Part shown: in pieces, positions 10,935 through 21,057 of the stretch
How positions within the stretch are numbered: the first letter of the stretch is position 1
Layout: the number at the start of each line of letters is the position of its first letter
From: an uncultured Rubrobacteraceae bacterium
GTDB lineage: Bacteria > Actinomycetota > Rubrobacteria > Rubrobacterales > Rubrobacteraceae
Reading direction: 5' to 3'
DNA length: 64,000 nucleotides
Assembly (NCBI GenBank): GCA_902806055.1
Contig: CADCVD010000164.1
Location: 1 to 64,000, forward strand
The notes under the pieces: generated by a model
Seen by the model: only the letters and a program-made list of their open reading frames with translations
What the model was told of the DNA's origin: nothing
The model's database searches: none
Program-made: the position numbers and the translations under genes

Positions 10935-11417
10935 GTGACTCAACAGAGGACGGGGCAGGAGGGGCGGCAGGGCAGCTCGCTACAGAGCGACCGCGGCTCC
11001 ACCAACATAAGCGACAGCGTGGTCCAGAAGATAGCCGGGATCGCCGCGCAGGAGGTCGAGAAAGTTCAGATGGGCGGCGGCACCGCCGCGGCGGTCACTG
11101 GTTTCCTCGGTAGCGTGAGCAGCGCCGTGACGGGCAGCTCAGGCGGCGGGAGCCCCACCACCGGCGTGTCGGTAGAGGTCGGCCAGGAGGAAGCGGCCGT
11201 CGACCTCACGATCGCGGTAGAGTACGGGGTACAGATCCCGCAGACCACGCAGGCAGTACGGGACAGCGTTATAAACCGGGTCGAGAGCCTGACCGGCCTG
11301 AGGGTCACCGAGGTGAACATTACGGTCAACGACGTACAGTTCCCTGAGGAGCGGCCGCAACTGGGGCAGCAGCAAGAGGTGGAGCAACAGGCCAAAGAGC
11401 AGGAACGGCGGGCCTAG
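10935..11417 (+). CDS. Asp23/Gls24-family envelope stress protein
   Basis: ISDSVVQKIAGIAAQEVEKV and VDLTIAVEYGVQIPQTTQAVRDSVINRVESLTGLRVTEVNITVNDV. Confidence 0.85.
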   Translation: MTQQRTGQEGRQGSSLQSDRGSTNISDSVVQKIAGIAAQEVEKVQMGGGTAAAVTGFLGSVSSAVTGSSGGGSPTTGVSVEVGQEEAAVDLTIAVEYGVQIPQTTQAVRDSVINRVESLTGLRVTEVNITVNDVQFPEERPQLGQQQEVEQQAKEQERRA

Positions 11418-11447
11418 GAGGCCTGTCTCAAGGCTGCCTCAAAGTGT

Positions 11448-13373
11448 TCAGGTCCCGGCGGCGACACCTTCGCCGCGCGGGTCTGCCCCTCCGGTAAAGC
11501 TGGATGGGGTTCCTTGCGAGTCGTACTCGATGGTAAGGGCGTGCGCGTTGCCGAGGCCGCGCTCGTCTACCAGCACGTTGTGACCCAGGGACGATAGTTC
11601 GTCGCGAACAGAGTACGGTATGCCGGCCTCGACTACCAAAGCATCCGGGAAAGTGGTACTTACGCGGGGGACGGCGATAGCCTGCTGGATATCCATACCG
11701 AAGTCGATCACGTTGGTCAGCATCTGCGGCGTAGTCTGTTGAATAGTCCGTCCACCGGGGGTGCCTATCGCGATATACGGTCTGCCGTCGCTCATGACAA
11801 TGGTCGGACACAGGGCGTAGAGGCTCTGGCGGCCGGGGTAAACGTCAAAGACGTTACCTGGAGGATCAAAGCGCGACCAGGAGAGGGCGTCGTTCAGCCA
11901 GATTCCCGTACCCTCCGGCATCACCTTGCTCCCGAAGATATTGCCTAGCGTCTGCGTAGCGCTTACCACGTTCCCCTCCTCGTCCGCGACGACGAAATGC
12001 GTAGTATGGCCCTGCTGGGAGCCTCCCTGCTGAGCGTTCTCCAAGTTCTCGGCGCCGGGGGAGGGGGCCCCGTAGGTGGTGTAGCTCTGGGGTATGCAGC
12101 GGGTCGGCTGGCCGAACTGGGCGAAAGGCACGTTCGGCGTCGCCTGAGAGGGGTTCACGGCGGCGGCCTGCTCCGCTAGGAACTCTTGGGAGAACAGCAG
12201 GTCCAGCGGCGTCTCGGCTATCTCGGGGTCGGCTGCGTAGTCTCTGGTCGCCCGCCCGGTCTGCTTGGAGACCTCCGCGAAGGTATGCAGATACGAAGCG
12301 GTGTTGTGGGCGGAGGGCTGCAGATCGAACTGCCCCATCACGCCTAGGCGGACCAGCGCTCCCCAGGAGGTGGACGGAGGAGAGGCCGTAACGACCTCGT
12401 AGCCCTTATGATCCAGGCTGATGGTTTCCCTCCAACGGGCGCGGTTGTCGCCCAGGTCGTCGAGGGTCAGAAAGCCATCATACTCGCGCATGGTAGCGTC
12501 TATAGCCTGCCCCAACTCGCCTTCGTACATCGTGCTCGCGCCCTCGTCGGCTATTAGCCTGAACGAATCGCCCAGGTCCTCCTGCACGAGGGTCTCACCG
12601 GCTCTCAGAGGTGTGCCGTTGCTACCGTAGAAGCTCTTCGCGTTCTCCGGGAAGGCCGGCCATGTCGCGTCGATCCAGGCGGCTGTGATGTCGCCGAGGA
12701 CGATGCCCTCGTCGGCGAGCTCTATGGCGGGCTCGAAGAGGCGGCCCCAACCCAACTCTCCGTAGTCGTTCGAGAGGGTCTCCCACGCGTTCAGGTTGCC
12801 CGGCGTGGCTACGGCCATCGCGCCGCAGCGGTTGTCAACATAACCCGGCGTATACTCGCGAAACACGCTCGGGTCGAGATTTTCCGGGACCCTGCTTCCG
12901 GTGTCGAGGAAGCGCGTCTCGCCGCTCTCGGCGTCGTAAATAACTATGGCCCCGTAGCCGCCGATGCCGCTCATCATCGGCTCGGCTACGTTCAGGGCGG
13001 CGGCGACCGCCACCGCCGCGTCGAAAGCGTTGCCCCCGTTGTTGAGGATCTGCAGCCCCGCCTGGGTGGCGTAAGGGTTGGCCGAGCTGACCATGCCCGA
13101 TCCTCCGACGGCCGGGCTCGCCGTCGTGCTCGAGCTCGGCTCCGGTCCGGTCTCCGCAAGCGTCATCTCGACGGTCGTTTCGGTGGTCTCTGGTAGAGTC
13201 GTTTCCTCGTCTGTTTCGCCTTGCTCCTGAGCCGTTGCCTCCGTGACGGTAACCTTCTCCTCTTCGGAGGCCTTCTGCGAGCCAGCCGATGGCGTGCCGC
13301 AAGAGGTCAAGATCGCGACGACTAACATTACGAAGATCCCAAGAAACATTCTTCTCAAAAATATACTCCTCAA
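11448..13373 (-). CDS. ggt: Gamma-glutamyltransferase, predicted lipoprotein
   Basis: Lipobox-like LTSCG at N-terminus; ANPYATQAGLQILNNGGNAFDAAVAVAAALNVAEPMMSGIGGYGA; catalytic-Thr region GHTTHFVVADEEGNVVSATQTLG. Confidence 0.92.
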   Translation of the reverse strand: MRSIFLRRMFLGIFVMLVVAILTSCGTPSAGSQKASEEEKVTVTEATAQEQGETDEETTLPETTETTVEMTLAETGPEPSSSTTASPAVGGSGMVSSANPYATQAGLQILNNGGNAFDAAVAVAAALNVAEPMMSGIGGYGAIVIYDAESGETRFLDTGSRVPENLDPSVFREYTPGYVDNRCGAMAVATPGNLNAWETLSNDYGELGWGRLFEPAIELADEGIVLGDITAAWIDATWPAFPENAKSFYGSNGTPLRAGETLVQEDLGDSFRLIADEGASTMYEGELGQAIDATMREYDGFLTLDDLGDNRARWRETISLDHKGYEVVTASPPSTSWGALVRLGVMGQFDLQPSAHNTASYLHTFAEVSKQTGRATRDYAADPEIAETPLDLLFSQEFLAEQAAAVNPSQATPNVPFAQFGQPTRCIPQSYTTYGAPSPGAENLENAQQGGSQQGHTTHFVVADEEGNVVSATQTLGNIFGSKVMPEGTGIWLNDALSWSRFDPPGNVFDVYPGRQSLYALCPTIVMSDGRPYIAIGTPGGRTIQQTTPQMLTNVIDFGMDIQQAIAVPRVSTTFPDALVVEAGIPYSVRDELSSLGHNVLVDERGLGNAHALTIEYDSQGTPSSFTGGADPRGEGVAAGT

Positions 13374-13573
13374 GGCATGTCTACGGATGAGCGTATAACA
13401 CGGAAGAAGAAAAACAACTATTAGCGCTCTACAGGGGCGGGCTCTATGCTTCCGCTAGGCTGTCTTCCGAGATGGCGTCGCCGAGGGAGCAGGCTTTAGC
13501 TAAACGGCACTAGTAGGGTGGTTCTGTTTTAATTCGCCGGAGGGATGATCGTGAGAAGGGGGTTTACGCTTCT

Positions 13574-14353
13574 TTGAAGAGGCTACGGGTCTTGATGACG
13601 CGGCAGGAGATCGAACCGGAGAAGCTAACCGACGCGACCGTAGTTGTCATAGACGTACTCCTGGCAACAACGACGCTCCTCACCATCCTTGAGAACGGTG
13701 CCCGCACCGTCCGTCCGGTCGCGAGCCTCGAAGAGGCAGATGAGGTTGGCGCGAAACTCGACCCTGCCTCGCTCCTGCGCGGCGGCGAGCAAGGGGCGAA
13801 GCGGGTAGAGGGTTACGATCTCGGTCCTTATCCCAACGAGTACGCTCCTGAGACGGTAGCGGAGAGAGACGTGATCTTTGTGACCACCAACGGTACCCGT
13901 GCTATCGGTACCGCCTCCGGCGCAAAGGAGCTACTCATCGGCTGTCTCCGAAACGCCCCGGCCGTCGCCCGATACCTTCAGGCCTCCGGTACGGAGTCTG
14001 TCTACATCATCTGCGCCGGCTCGGCGGGCCGCTTCACGATCGAGGACTTCCTGGGCGCCTCGGCCATCCTCTCGCGCCTGAACGGGAGCGGCTACCTTGG
14101 AGACTGGCGGTTGAACGATGCCGGGTGGCTCGCGCTCAACTTCGCTGAGCGCTACGGCGGACGCGAGATGGAGGTGCTAAAGGAGAGCCGGGCGGGGCGA
14201 TGGTTTCTGGAGAACAAGATGGTGGAGGAGCTTGAGTTCGTCGGGGACGTAGGGGCGAGCCAGGTCGTCCCGCGGGTAGCGGCGGGAAAGCTCAGCCCAG
14301 CTTCGCCGGACAACGACGAGCGAGACGCGGACGGCGAGGGTGTGGAACGTTAG
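13574..14353 (+). CDS. comB: 2-phosphosulfolactate phosphatase (ComB) family protein
   Basis: ATVVVIDVLLATTTLLTILENGA, LLRGGEQGAKRVEGYDLGPYPNEY, FVTTNGTRAI, SAGRFTIEDFLGA. Confidence 0.85.
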   Translation: MKRLRVLMTRQEIEPEKLTDATVVVIDVLLATTTLLTILENGARTVRPVASLEEADEVGAKLDPASLLRGGEQGAKRVEGYDLGPYPNEYAPETVAERDVIFVTTNGTRAIGTASGAKELLIGCLRNAPAVARYLQASGTESVYIICAGSAGRFTIEDFLGASAILSRLNGSGYLGDWRLNDAGWLALNFAERYGGREMEVLKESRAGRWFLENKMVEELEFVGDVGASQVVPRVAAGKLSPASPDNDERDADGEGVER

Positions 14354-14463
14354 AGAAGGCGGTTAGGAGAAGAGTAGACTAGCCTTGGTCGTGCAGCGGC
14401 GGCGAGAAGCGCCAAAGAAACCAACGGCCGAAGATCTACAGCTTCCAACCGGAGGGAGGAACA

Positions 14464-15522
14464 GTGGCTGACACCATACAGGTCCGTGAGGGCGAGGACT
14501 TCGACCTCGAAGCGGTCGAACGCCAGATAAGGGAGAACATAGCGGGGGTACCCGAGGGAGAGTTGGAGGTCCGTCAGTTCCCGTCCGGGGCCTCGAATCT
14601 GACCTACCTCGTTAAGATAGGGGACTGGGAGGCCGTTCTCAGGCGTCCTCCACTGGGACCGGTGCCGCCCAAGGCGCACGACATGGGCCGGGAGTCGCGC
14701 ATCCTGATGAAGCTTCACGACGCGTTCCCGCTCGCGCCGAAGCCGTACTTCTTTACGGGCGACGAGTCGATCATCGGGGCGCCCTTCTACGTCATGGAGC
14801 GACGCGAGGGCGTGACCATCGACGCCCAGTTCCCGGAGGATATCGAGCTAAATGAGGAGCTTCACCGGGGCATCTCCCGGATGGTCGCCGACACTCTGGT
14901 CGAGCTTCATGCCGTCGACTGGCGAGAGGCGGGGCTTGGAGAGATCGGGAGACCGGAAGGCTTTCTGGAGCGGCAGGTGGGCGGCTGGATCAAGCGGTAC
15001 GAGGCGGCGAAGACCGACGAGGTCGAGGAGGCTGGTCCCCTGACCGACTGGCTTGCGAAGGACGTCCCCGAGAGTCCCGAGCCGACCATAATCCACAACG
15101 ACTACAAGCTGAACAACCTCGTCCTGAACCCCGATGACCTGACCGAAGTGCGTGCCGTCCTCGACTGGGAGATGGCGACGATCGGCGACCCGCTCTTCGA
15201 TCTGGCCGTCTCTCTCTCTTATTGGGTGGAGGATGGCGACTCGCGGGAACTGAGAGAGGTATTGCCGACTGTGACAGAGGCTCCTGGCTTCATGACCCGC
15301 AAGGAGTTCGTCGACTACTACGCCGAGAAGAGCGGGCGGGACCTCTCTCAGATGCACTGGTACATGGTCTTCGGTTACTTCAAGCTCGCGGTGATCCTGC
15401 AGCAGATCTACGCCCGCTGGCACAAGGGACAGACCAAGGATGAACGCTTCGCCAACTTCAACGAGCGGGTCAGAAACCTGATCCTCCACGCGCACGACCT
15501 CTCTAAAAAGGCAGATCTGTAG
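14464..15522 (+). CDS. Phosphotransferase (APH) family protein, acyl-CoA metabolism associated
   Basis: RQFPSGASNLTYLVKIGDWEAVLRRPPLGPVPPKAHDM; TIIHNDYKLNNLVLNPDD; VLDWEMATIGDPLFDLA. Confidence 0.9.
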   Translation: MADTIQVREGEDFDLEAVERQIRENIAGVPEGELEVRQFPSGASNLTYLVKIGDWEAVLRRPPLGPVPPKAHDMGRESRILMKLHDAFPLAPKPYFFTGDESIIGAPFYVMERREGVTIDAQFPEDIELNEELHRGISRMVADTLVELHAVDWREAGLGEIGRPEGFLERQVGGWIKRYEAAKTDEVEEAGPLTDWLAKDVPESPEPTIIHNDYKLNNLVLNPDDLTEVRAVLDWEMATIGDPLFDLAVSLSYWVEDGDSRELREVLPTVTEAPGFMTRKEFVDYYAEKSGRDLSQMHWYMVFGYFKLAVILQQIYARWHKGQTKDERFANFNERVRNLILHAHDLSKKADL

Positions 15523-16391
15523 TGAGCGGCGCTCCGGCCGTCGGCGTCCTCGGCGTCGGCACGATGGGCGCCGGCATCGTCCAGCTCGCCGCCCAGACCG
15601 GTCACTCCGTAGTTGCCTGCGACCAATCAGTCGAGGCCCTCGAAAAGGCCCAACGCTACATCCGGGAGGGGCTCTCGCGCTTCGCTGACCGGGGCGCGTT
15701 TTCGGCGGCGGAGGCCGACGAGCACTACGATCGCATCCAGTGGACCGTAAACCTGGAGGACATGGCAGGGGCGGAGGCGGTGATCGAGGCTATAGTAGAG
15801 AAGGTTGCGCCAAAGAAGGAGGCCTTCGCTGCGCTGGATGAGATCCTACCTCCTGACGCCCTCTTGCTCACCAACACCTCCTCGATCTCTATTACCGACC
15901 TCGCCTCCGCGACGAACAGGCCCGAACAGGTCTGCGGGACGCACTTCTTTACCCCGCCGCCGGTCCGGGAGGCGGTCGAAGTGCCGCGCGGGCTCCTCAC
16001 GAGCGATGAGACCGTCGAGAGAGCGAAGGCGCTCATAACCTCTTTTGGAAAACTACCCGTAGTCGTCAACAAAGACGTGCCTGGTTTCGTGGCGAACCGT
16101 TTTCTGATGCCGATGATCATTGAGGCGGCGAGGCTGCTGGAGGAGGGGGTGGCGAGCAAGGAGGACATCGACCTGCTGGTCAAGAAGGGGCTCGGGTTCC
16201 CGATCGGGCCGTTCGAGTTGGGCGACTTTATCGGGCTCGACGTGGCCCTTGACGTGACAGCCTACGTCCACGAGGAACTCGGCGAGGCCTACTATACGCC
16301 TCCACGCATCCTCAAAGCGCTCGTCCGAGCCGGCAGACTCGGCCAGAAGACCGGAGCGGGCTTCTACGAGTATCCGGAAGAGACTGAGTAA
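15522..16391 (+). CDS. 3-hydroxyacyl-CoA / 3-hydroxybutyryl-CoA dehydrogenase
   Basis: GVLGVGTMGAGIVQLAAQTGHSVVACD; TNTSSISITDLA; GTHFFTPPPVREAVEV; DVPGFVANRFL. GTG start overlaps upstream stop by 1 nt. Confidence 0.92.
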   Translation: MSGAPAVGVLGVGTMGAGIVQLAAQTGHSVVACDQSVEALEKAQRYIREGLSRFADRGAFSAAEADEHYDRIQWTVNLEDMAGAEAVIEAIVEKVAPKKEAFAALDEILPPDALLLTNTSSISITDLASATNRPEQVCGTHFFTPPPVREAVEVPRGLLTSDETVERAKALITSFGKLPVVVNKDVPGFVANRFLMPMIIEAARLLEEGVASKEDIDLLVKKGLGFPIGPFELGDFIGLDVALDVTAYVHEELGEAYYTPPRILKALVRAGRLGQKTGAGFYEYPEETE

Positions 16392-16400
16392 GGAGGCCGC

Positions 16401-17162
16401 ATGGACAGGCTCGACGGACGGGTAGCGCTGGTGACGGGGGCCGCGCGGGGGATCGGGCTCGCGACCGCCCGGCGCCTCGCGCAAGAGGGCGCCTCGGTGT
16501 GCGTCGCGGACGTCGCCGGTGAGGTAGCGGAGGAGGCAGCCGGGACTTTGAGCGGGGAGGGGCTGGAGGCGTTCGGGGCGCGGCTCGACGTGACGGACCG
16601 CGAGGAGGTAGAGGCGGTCGTCGGCGAGACGGCGGAGCGGTACGGACGTCTGGACATCCTCGTGAACAACGCGGGGATAACGCGGGACAACCTGATCTTT
16701 AGGATGACCGACGAGGATTGGCGCTCGGTCGTGGAGGTACACTTGACGGGCGCCTTTCTGTGCAGCCGGGCGGCGCAGAAGCACATGGTCGAGAACCGTT
16801 ATGGCAGGATCGTCAACGTCTCCTCGACCTCGGCTCTGGGAAACCGGGGACAGTCCAACTACTCGACCGTCAAGGCGGGCTTACAGGGCTTTACGAAGAC
16901 GCTTGCGATAGAGCTCGGACGGTTCGGAGTCACCGCGAACGCCGTGGCCCCCGGCTTCGTCGAGACGGAGATGACGCGGTCTACCGCCGAGAGAATGGGC
17001 TTCGACTTCGAGGATTTCGTCGCCGCGCGCGTGGAGACCATCCCGGTGGGCCGCAGCGGCAAACCAGAGGATATAGCGGCGGCGATCTTATTCTTCGCGA
17101 GCGAGGAGGCGTCGTTTATAAGCGGGCAAGTCCTGTACGCGGCCGGAGGGCCTAGAGCGTGA
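16401..17162 (+). CDS. SDR-family 3-oxoacyl-ACP reductase (FabG-like)
   Basis: VALVTGAARGIGLATARRLA, LVNNAGITRD, YSTVKAGLQGFTKTLAIELG. Confidence 0.92.
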   Translation: MDRLDGRVALVTGAARGIGLATARRLAQEGASVCVADVAGEVAEEAAGTLSGEGLEAFGARLDVTDREEVEAVVGETAERYGRLDILVNNAGITRDNLIFRMTDEDWRSVVEVHLTGAFLCSRAAQKHMVENRYGRIVNVSSTSALGNRGQSNYSTVKAGLQGFTKTLAIELGRFGVTANAVAPGFVETEMTRSTAERMGFDFEDFVAARVETIPVGRSGKPEDIAAAILFFASEEASFISGQVLYAAGGPRA

Positions 17163-17626
17163 ACGTGATCGAGCGGTGGCGCTCGCTGGTTGGGGAGCGC
17201 TCGCGGTCTGTCGTGAACCTCGTCGAGAGGGGGGCGGTGAGGAAGTTCGCAGAGGCGATAGGCGATCCGAGCCCGCTCTACGCGGACGAGGCGACGGCCA
17301 AGAGGAGCCGCTATGGCGGCCTCATCGCGCCGCCGACCTTCCCGCGCACCTTTGAGTACGGTCGGATACAGGATATGTACTGGCCGGAGGCTGGCATGAT
17401 ACACGGCGAGCACCGTGTCTCCTACGAGCACGGCCCTTTGAAGGTGGGCGACGAGGTGCACTGCTACACAAAGTTTAAGAGCTACGACGAGAAGGAGAGC
17501 CGCGGCGGGCTACTCGGCTTTATCGTTCTCGAACGCTTCGGCGAAGGCCTTGGCGGAGAGCGCCTCTTTACTATGAGCGATAACGTCATAGTCACTACGG
17601 CTTTGAGAAAGACGCTCGGAGCATGA
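17159..17626 (+). CDS. FAS1-like dehydratase / MaoC N-terminal-type hydratase (HadA-like)
   Basis: VERGAVRKFAEAIGDPSPLYADEATAKRSRYGGLIAPPTFPRTFEYG; GTGA overlap with upstream CDS. Confidence 0.88.
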   Translation: MNVIERWRSLVGERSRSVVNLVERGAVRKFAEAIGDPSPLYADEATAKRSRYGGLIAPPTFPRTFEYGRIQDMYWPEAGMIHGEHRVSYEHGPLKVGDEVHCYTKFKSYDEKESRGGLLGFIVLERFGEGLGGERLFTMSDNVIVTTALRKTLGA

Positions 17627-18051
17627 GCCTGGAGACGAGCACCAGACCCGCGTGGAAGGTCGGCGATGAGCTGGAAGAACGAGCCTTGCCGCCTATCACG
17701 AGGCTCCAGCTAATAAAGTACGCCGGAGCCTCGGGTGACTTCAACCCGATCCACACCATAGACGCAGCCGCCGAGGAGGCAGGGCTGCCGGGAGTAATAG
17801 CCCATGGCATGTTGACGCTAGCCACCATGAGCCTACTCTTCTCGCCCTATCTGGAACACGGCTACGTAAAGGAGCTAAAGGCCCGTTTCTCGGGGATGGT
17901 TTTCTTAGGCGACGAGTTGGCCATCGGCGGCCGGGTCATAGAGGCGGCGGGTAGCGAGGCGGGGAGCCTCTATACCTTCGAGGTATCCGCGCGTAGGGGC
18001 GAGGACGTAGTCGCCTCCGGTACGGTTGGTTTTCTCGTCTTTAGGGACTGA
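17623..18051 (+). CDS. MaoC-like dehydratase (HadB-like)
   Basis: TRLQLIKYAGASGDFNPIHTIDAAAEEAGLPGVIAHGMLTLATMSLL; ATGA overlap with upstream CDS. Confidence 0.9.
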   Translation: MSLETSTRPAWKVGDELEERALPPITRLQLIKYAGASGDFNPIHTIDAAAEEAGLPGVIAHGMLTLATMSLLFSPYLEHGYVKELKARFSGMVFLGDELAIGGRVIEAAGSEAGSLYTFEVSARRGEDVVASGTVGFLVFRD

Positions 18052-18057
18052 GCCGGA

Positions 18058-18693
18058 TCAGGCGCGCTTGTACGCCTTCCAGCGGCGCCAGATCAGCACG
18101 AATATACCCACGATAAGGAGCGCCAGCACCGAGTACTCGATGATGGAGGAGTACTCTTTCACGACCGGCCAGTTGGAGCCGAGCAGGAGACCAAGGAAGA
18201 TAAAGCCGCCGTTCCAGATCAGGCATCCGAGGATTGTGTAGATCATGAACCGGCCGAATATGGGCATGTGCTTGATGCCCGCCGGGATAGAGATCATGGC
18301 CCCTATCCCCGGGAAGAGGTGACCGGTCAAGATGGCCTTTCCGCCGTGGCGCCCGAAGATTTCGCTCGCCCTCTCCAGGTCCGCGACGAAGATGAGCTTG
18401 AACCGCTCGAAGCGCTTGACCATGCGGTGCAGGTTGCTCTCCCCGATCCAGGCCCCCAGGTAGTACAGGACCAGGGAGGCTGCGACAGCCCCCACCGTCG
18501 AGGACAGAAGTACCAGGGCGAACGTGAACTGCTCCTGGCCGACAAGGAAGCCGGCGAGGCACAGGATCAGCTGGGTGGGGATGGGCAGCACGTGAAGGTT
18601 GATCAGCCCGATGAGGACGGCGATTCCTATGTAGCCGAAGGTGTAGACTGCCTCGACAGCCCAGTACGCGATGTTCCCGATCAGGTCGCCCAT
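18058..18693 (-). CDS. DedA-family membrane protein
   Basis: HVLPIPTQLILCLAGFLVG, LYYLGAWIGE, GHLFPGIGAMISIPAGIKHMPIFGRFMIYTILGCLIWNGGFIFLG. Confidence 0.88.
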   Translation of the reverse strand: MGDLIGNIAYWAVEAVYTFGYIGIAVLIGLINLHVLPIPTQLILCLAGFLVGQEQFTFALVLLSSTVGAVAASLVLYYLGAWIGESNLHRMVKRFERFKLIFVADLERASEIFGRHGGKAILTGHLFPGIGAMISIPAGIKHMPIFGRFMIYTILGCLIWNGGFIFLGLLLGSNWPVVKEYSSIIEYSVLALLIVGIFVLIWRRWKAYKRA

Positions 18694-18876
18694 TGCAGCT
18701 TCTCTCTAACCAACTCTTGCTGACAGGGGACGATTGTACCCCTCCACGACTAGCGAAGCCTACGAAAATCGTGCGCAACCGTCAACGCCTACTGTAGAGA
18801 CCCTCAACCGGCCAGCGAAACAGGTCTCGTTCTTGCGGGTACGATTACCTCGACGAATCCTATCTAGGAGGAATAC

Positions 18877-19326
18877 ATGAGCGAGGGCGGCGTAGGGGCG
18901 TTGGATCGGGAGCAGCTGGATCGGCTGGCGGCGTACTTCGATGAAGAGATCACCTTCTCGAAGCACATAAAGGTCAGGATTGGGGAGGTCGAGCCGGGGC
19001 GGGCCGTTCTGTACATCGACGTCGAGGAGATCCACTTCAACGGCAACAACACCCTGCACGGCGGGGTCTACGCTTCCCTAATCGACAACGCGATGGGCCT
19101 CTCGGTCTCCTCTCTGGTGGGCCTGCGGACGGCGACGACCCAGATGAACGTACACTTCCTGGGTGCGGTCAGAGAGGGGCGCATCACCTGCAAGAGCGAG
19201 GTTCTACACAAGACACGCCGGACGGCGACCGCCGAGGGGCGCGTCTACGACGACGAGGGGAATCTAGTCGCGATGGGGACCGGAGCATTCAGGATCTTCG
19301 AGAAGAAGGGCAACCCGATCGTGTAG
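18877..19326 (+). CDS. PaaI-family hotdog thioesterase
   Basis: NGNNTLHGGVYASLIDNAMGLSVSSLVGLRTATTQMNVHFLGAVREG. Confidence 0.88.
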   Translation: MSEGGVGALDREQLDRLAAYFDEEITFSKHIKVRIGEVEPGRAVLYIDVEEIHFNGNNTLHGGVYASLIDNAMGLSVSSLVGLRTATTQMNVHFLGAVREGRITCKSEVLHKTRRTATAEGRVYDDEGNLVAMGTGAFRIFEKKGNPIV

Positions 19327-19385
19327 CTCTACGCGGCTGCGAGAGGGTATAGTAGGGGCGGGAAAGACAAGGTCAGGAGGACTAC

Positions 19386-21044
19386 ATGTTCCGTACCGAG
19401 AAGCCCTGGGTACACGTCTACGAGGGGCACGTCTCGCCCGAGACAGAGATCTTCGAGGGCTCGCTGCCGGATTTCTTCCGTTCCTCGGTCGAGGAGCACC
19501 GCGACAAGACAGCTATTACGTTCTACGGGACGGCTTTCGACTTCGCCCGTCTCGAAGCCCTCGCAGAGAAGATGGCCGCATCTCTCGCCGCGCGCGGGGT
19601 AAAGAAGGGCGACCGGGTGGCGCTCATGCTCCCAAACTGTCCGCAGTACGTCGCAAGCTTCTTCGCTACCGTGAGGCTGGGGGCGATAGTCACCCAGATC
19701 AACCCGATGTACGTAGAGCGCGAGATCGAGCACATCCTCAAGGACTCGGGCGCCGAGACGATAATCGTCTACTCGGACATGTACCCGCGCGTGCAGAGCG
19801 TGATGGGCAATACGATCCTGAAGAACGTCGTGGTCGTGGACTTGAAGGGCGAGCCCGAGGGCTTGGCGCCCGGACACTCTAGCTTCGGCGAGTTCATCGC
19901 CGCAGACGTCGTGCCCGCGCCGCGCGTAGAGATCGACCCGGCGGAGGACGTGGCGGTCTTCCAGTACACCGGCGGGACGACCGGCGTTTCGAAGGGGGCG
20001 ATGCTAACCCACCGAAACCTCGTCGCAAACGTGCAGCAGACGCTCGACCTCTTCGTGGACGATCCCGCCGCGTTCTCGAACAACCAGTCGATAGTCGCGA
20101 TACTGCCCTTCTTCCACATCTACGGTCTCACCTGCGTGATGCTCTTCGGCATCCGTCAGGGCCTCAACCAGCTCCTCCTGCCCCGGTTCGACCCTCAGGA
20201 GGTAATGGACCTGGTGCGGGACAACGAGCCCGTTTTGTTCGCCGGGGTGCCTACCATGTACATGGCGCTCAACAGCCTGGGGATTGATCTCAAGGAGTAC
20301 GGCTTCGATAAGGTCCGGACGTACAACTCCGGCGGGTCGGCGCTGCCGGTGAACCTCAAGCGCTCCTTCGAGCAGAAGATCGGACGAACTTTGTTCGAGG
20401 GCTACGGGCTCTCCGAGGCGTCGCCGGTCACGCACTTCAACCCGCCGTTCGCGGGGGAGAGCCGCGAAGGGAGCATCGGCATCCCCCTCACGAGCACGGA
20501 CGCGAGGATCGTGGACGTCGATACCGGCGCAGAGGAGTTGCCCATCGGGGAGTCCGGCGAGCTGGTCATAAAGGGGCCGCAGGTGATGAAGGGGTACTGG
20601 AACATGCCCGAGGAGACGGAGGATACCCTAAAGGACGGATGGCTCTACACCGGCGACGTGGCGCGTATGGACGAGGATGGCTACTTCTACATCGTAGACC
20701 GGAAGAAGGACATGATCTTATCGGGCGGCTACAACGTTTATCCGCGCGAGATCGAGGAGGTCCTCTTCGAGCACGAGGATGTCGCCGAGGCGGTCGCTAT
20801 CGGCGTCCCGGACGAGTATAGGGGTGAGACGGTCAAGGCGTTCGTGGTGAAGATGCAGGGGAGCGGTGTGACGGAGAAGGAGATACTCGCCTTCTGCAAG
20901 GAACGGCTCGCTCCCTACAAGGCGCCGAAGACTGTGGAGTTCCGCGAGGAGTTGCCGAAGAGCACCGTCGGCAAGCTTCTGAGACGGGTCCTCGTCGAAG
21001 AAGAGAGGGCGAAGATGGCCTCGTCCACCACGAACCCGAGTTAA
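19386..21044 (+). CDS. Long-chain fatty acid-CoA ligase
   Basis: YTGGTTGVSKGAMLTHRN, GYGLSEASPVTHFNP, DGWLYTGDVARMDEDGYFYIVDRKKDMILSGGYNVYPREIEE. Confidence 0.93.
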   Translation: MFRTEKPWVHVYEGHVSPETEIFEGSLPDFFRSSVEEHRDKTAITFYGTAFDFARLEALAEKMAASLAARGVKKGDRVALMLPNCPQYVASFFATVRLGAIVTQINPMYVEREIEHILKDSGAETIIVYSDMYPRVQSVMGNTILKNVVVVDLKGEPEGLAPGHSSFGEFIAADVVPAPRVEIDPAEDVAVFQYTGGTTGVSKGAMLTHRNLVANVQQTLDLFVDDPAAFSNNQSIVAILPFFHIYGLTCVMLFGIRQGLNQLLLPRFDPQEVMDLVRDNEPVLFAGVPTMYMALNSLGIDLKEYGFDKVRTYNSGGSALPVNLKRSFEQKIGRTLFEGYGLSEASPVTHFNPPFAGESREGSIGIPLTSTDARIVDVDTGAEELPIGESGELVIKGPQVMKGYWNMPEETEDTLKDGWLYTGDVARMDEDGYFYIVDRKKDMILSGGYNVYPREIEEVLFEHEDVAEAVAIGVPDEYRGETVKAFVVKMQGSGVTEKEILAFCKERLAPYKAPKTVEFREELPKSTVGKLLRRVLVEEERAKMASSTTNPS

Positions 21045-21057
21045 GAGAGGGAGTTCA

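Noticed and set aside
16053-16784. Minus-strand ORF (243 aa)
   Set aside because: Shadow of the 3-hydroxyacyl-CoA dehydrogenase and FabG genes; Arg/Pro/His-rich composition.
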